Program-made: the position numbers and the translations under genes
Part shown: positions 5,194 through 6,330 of the stretch, one piece after another
How positions within the stretch are numbered: position 1 is the first letter of the stretch
Layout: each line of letters starts with the position of its first letter
Notes under the pieces: model-generated
What the model was told of the DNA's origin: nothing
Databases searched by the model: none
Seen by the model: the letters and a program-made list of their open reading frames with translations, nothing else
From: Coriobacteriia bacterium
GTDB lineage: Bacteria > Actinomycetota > Coriobacteriia > Coriobacteriales > UBA8131
NCBI GenBank assembly: GCA_009779015.1
Contig: WRFC01000049.1
Location: 1 to 6,330, forward strand
Direction of reading: 5' to 3'
DNA: 6,330 nt

Positions 5194-6330
5194 TTACGTT
5201 TTTCCACCTTCGGGCCCCAGATCCTTGAGCAGGCCGTCTAGCAGCACAAGCAGCGCTGGATAGTACCCCAACCCCTCCTGTACCGGATACTGCAGCTTTA
5301 ATGACTTGGCAAAGTAGAGGCCGCCGGCCTGCTTGTAGGCTGCGGCCTTCTCCCCATTTAGTTTGAGGCCTTCGATGACCAGCTGTTTGCGGGCTATGTT
5401 GACGCCTGTGATGCCGAGGCGGGCGGCCATCAGGGTGGCGCGGCGGCGGTCAACGAGGTCGCGGGCGGGGCCGGGCAAGGCGCCGTAGTTGCGCTCGAGC
5501 TGCTGCTCGAGGTGGGCGATGGACTCCAGGTCGGGAGCGGCCATGAGGCGGCGGTAGAACAAGACGCGCTCGTCTACGGCGGGCAGGTAGTCTTCGGGCA
5601 AGAGGCAGGGCTGGGGGATGTCGATGCGCAGCTCGGGCTCGGCGTTGGCGGCGGCGACCTCGCTTTCGGCCAGGCCGGCCTGGGCGGCGCGCACAGCCTC
5701 GTTGATCATCGAGACAAAGAGCTCAAAGCCCACGGCCGAGAGGTTGCCGTGCTGCTCGGCGCCCAAGAGGCTGCCGGCGCCGCGGATCTCGAGGTCGCGC
5801 ATGGCCACCTTCATGCCGCTGCCCAGGTCTTGGAACTCGTCGATCGTGGTCAGGCGGTCGATGGCGTCTTCGGTCAGCTGGCTTTCGGAGGGAAACAAAA
5901 AGTAGGCGTAGGCCTGGGCGTGGGCGCGCCCGACGCGGCCTTTGAGCTGGTAGAGCTGTGCCAGGCCAAGGCGCTGCGAGTCTTCGATGATCAGCGTGTT
6001 GGTGTGCGGGTTGTCCAGCCCGCTCTCGATGATCGTGGTGGCCACGAGCACGTCGTACTCGCCGGCCGCAAAGCGCTCCATAATGTCTTCGAGCTGCTTC
6101 GGCCGCATCTGCCCGTGCGCCACGCCCACCTGCGCCTCGGGCGCCGTGGCCAGCACGCGCGCCACCGCGTCGTCGATCGAGCGCACGCGGTTGCTGACGT
6201 AATAGACCTGCCCGCCGCGCCCCAGCTCGTGCCTGATGGCCGAGCTCACGAGGTCCTCTTGCCACTCGCCCACGCGCACTTGCACAGGCGTGCGGCTGAC
6301 CGGCGGCGTGTTGATCAGGCTCATGTCGCG
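5194..6330 (-). CDS. mfd: Transcription-repair coupling factor Mfd, C-terminal third (5' end outside window)
   Basis: Mfd is a cytoplasmic DNA translocase that pushes RNA polymerase stalled at DNA lesions off the template and recruits UvrA. Visible here are 378 codons of a protein usually ~1,100-1,200 residues long. The frame runs through the window edge (RDMSLINTPP, a conserved Mfd stretch), so the ATG at 6324 is internal and not the start. Numbering from the edge: GGQVYYVSNRV (~39-49); HGQM (~72-75); motif V VATTIIESGLDNP (~96-108); motif VI QLYQLKGRVGRA (~125-136) with the arginine finger; the RecG-like TRG region with DLEIRGAGSLLGAEQHG, then VGFELF; and the C-terminal regulatory D7 domain from about PELRIDIP to the end. 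All motifs look intact. It converges on the zinc-ribbon gene with 661 bp between the stops. RecG is excluded by the NTPP stretch and the D7 domain. Confidence 0.96.
   Translation of the reverse strand, partial: RDMSLINTPPVSRTPVQVRVGEWQEDLVSSAIRHELGRGGQVYYVSNRVRSIDDAVARVLATAPEAQVGVAHGQMRPKQLEDIMERFAAGEYDVLVATTIIESGLDNPHTNTLIIEDSQRLGLAQLYQLKGRVGRAHAQAYAYFLFPSESQLTEDAIDRLTTIDEFQDLGSGMKVAMRDLEIRGAGSLLGAEQHGNLSAVGFELFVSMINEAVRAAQAGLAESEVAAANAEPELRIDIPQPCLLPEDYLPAVDERVLFYRRLMAAPDLESIAHLEQQLERNYGALPGPARDLVDRRRATLMAARLGITGVNIARKQLVIEGLKLNGEKAAAYKQAGGLYFAKSLKLQYPVQEGLGYYPALLVLLDGLLKDLGPEGGKT

Noticed and set aside
5723..6265. 180-codon minus-strand frame in another phase of mfd
   Set aside because: Arg/Ala-rich shadow; the true Mfd frame carries all helicase motifs.
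6322..6324. ATG as the start of the helicase gene
   Set aside because: Codons upstream to the edge (Arg-Asp) continue the conserved Mfd stretch RDMSLINTPP, so it is an internal methionine.

Overview
This is a GC-rich bacterial window holding the ends or whole of three protein genes and one 661-bp non-coding interval. The only gene that bears on taxonomy is the C-terminal third of the transcription-repair coupling factor Mfd. Its wording, together with a large secreted beta-helix protein and a zinc-ribbon membrane protein with long Ala/Pro and Ser/Thr linkers, would suit a Chloroflexota (Anaerolineae-like) bacterium. A high-GC Gram-positive-type lineage is also possible. The taxonomic guess is inference only.

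Layout. (1) Positions 1-2857, minus strand: the first ~952 codons of a very large secreted surface protein. It has a signal peptide, a long right-handed beta-helix type repeat region with SGGT/TGGT rungs, a second short beta-helix segment and an Ig-like module. It is open in one frame to the window edge, so its C-terminus and anchor are not visible. (2) Positions 2858-2999: a 142-bp divergent intergenic region with a perfect extended -10 for the rightward gene, embedded in a 15-bp palindrome, and a weaker candidate -10 for the leftward gene. (3) Positions 3000-4532, plus strand: a 510-residue single-pass membrane protein with an N-terminal Cys4 zinc ribbon, an acidic then Ala/Pro/Gly-rich cytoplasmic part, one transmembrane helix, a Ser/Thr-rich stalk and a ~120-residue outer beta-rich domain. 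(4) Positions 4533-5193: a convergent intergenic interval with a GC-rich stem-loop, a ~195-bp inverted-repeat (MITE-like) element with perfect 25-bp core arms, a 40-bp imperfect direct repeat bracketing the interval, and a second copy of the AT-rich palindromic motif seen upstream of the zinc-ribbon gene. (5) Positions 5194-6330, minus strand: the 3' part of mfd.

How the genes relate. The beta-helix protein and the zinc-ribbon membrane protein are transcribed divergently from one short region and both put long beta-rich or disordered segments outside the cell, so a shared cell-envelope role and shared regulation are plausible but not shown. Mfd is a housekeeping DNA-repair gene, convergent with the zinc-ribbon gene and probably unrelated to it. 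I do not see CRISPR, tRNA, rRNA, a transposase or a recognisable defence system. The least explained parts are the inverted-repeat element, the bracketing direct repeats and the shared TTGATATARTCAA motif.
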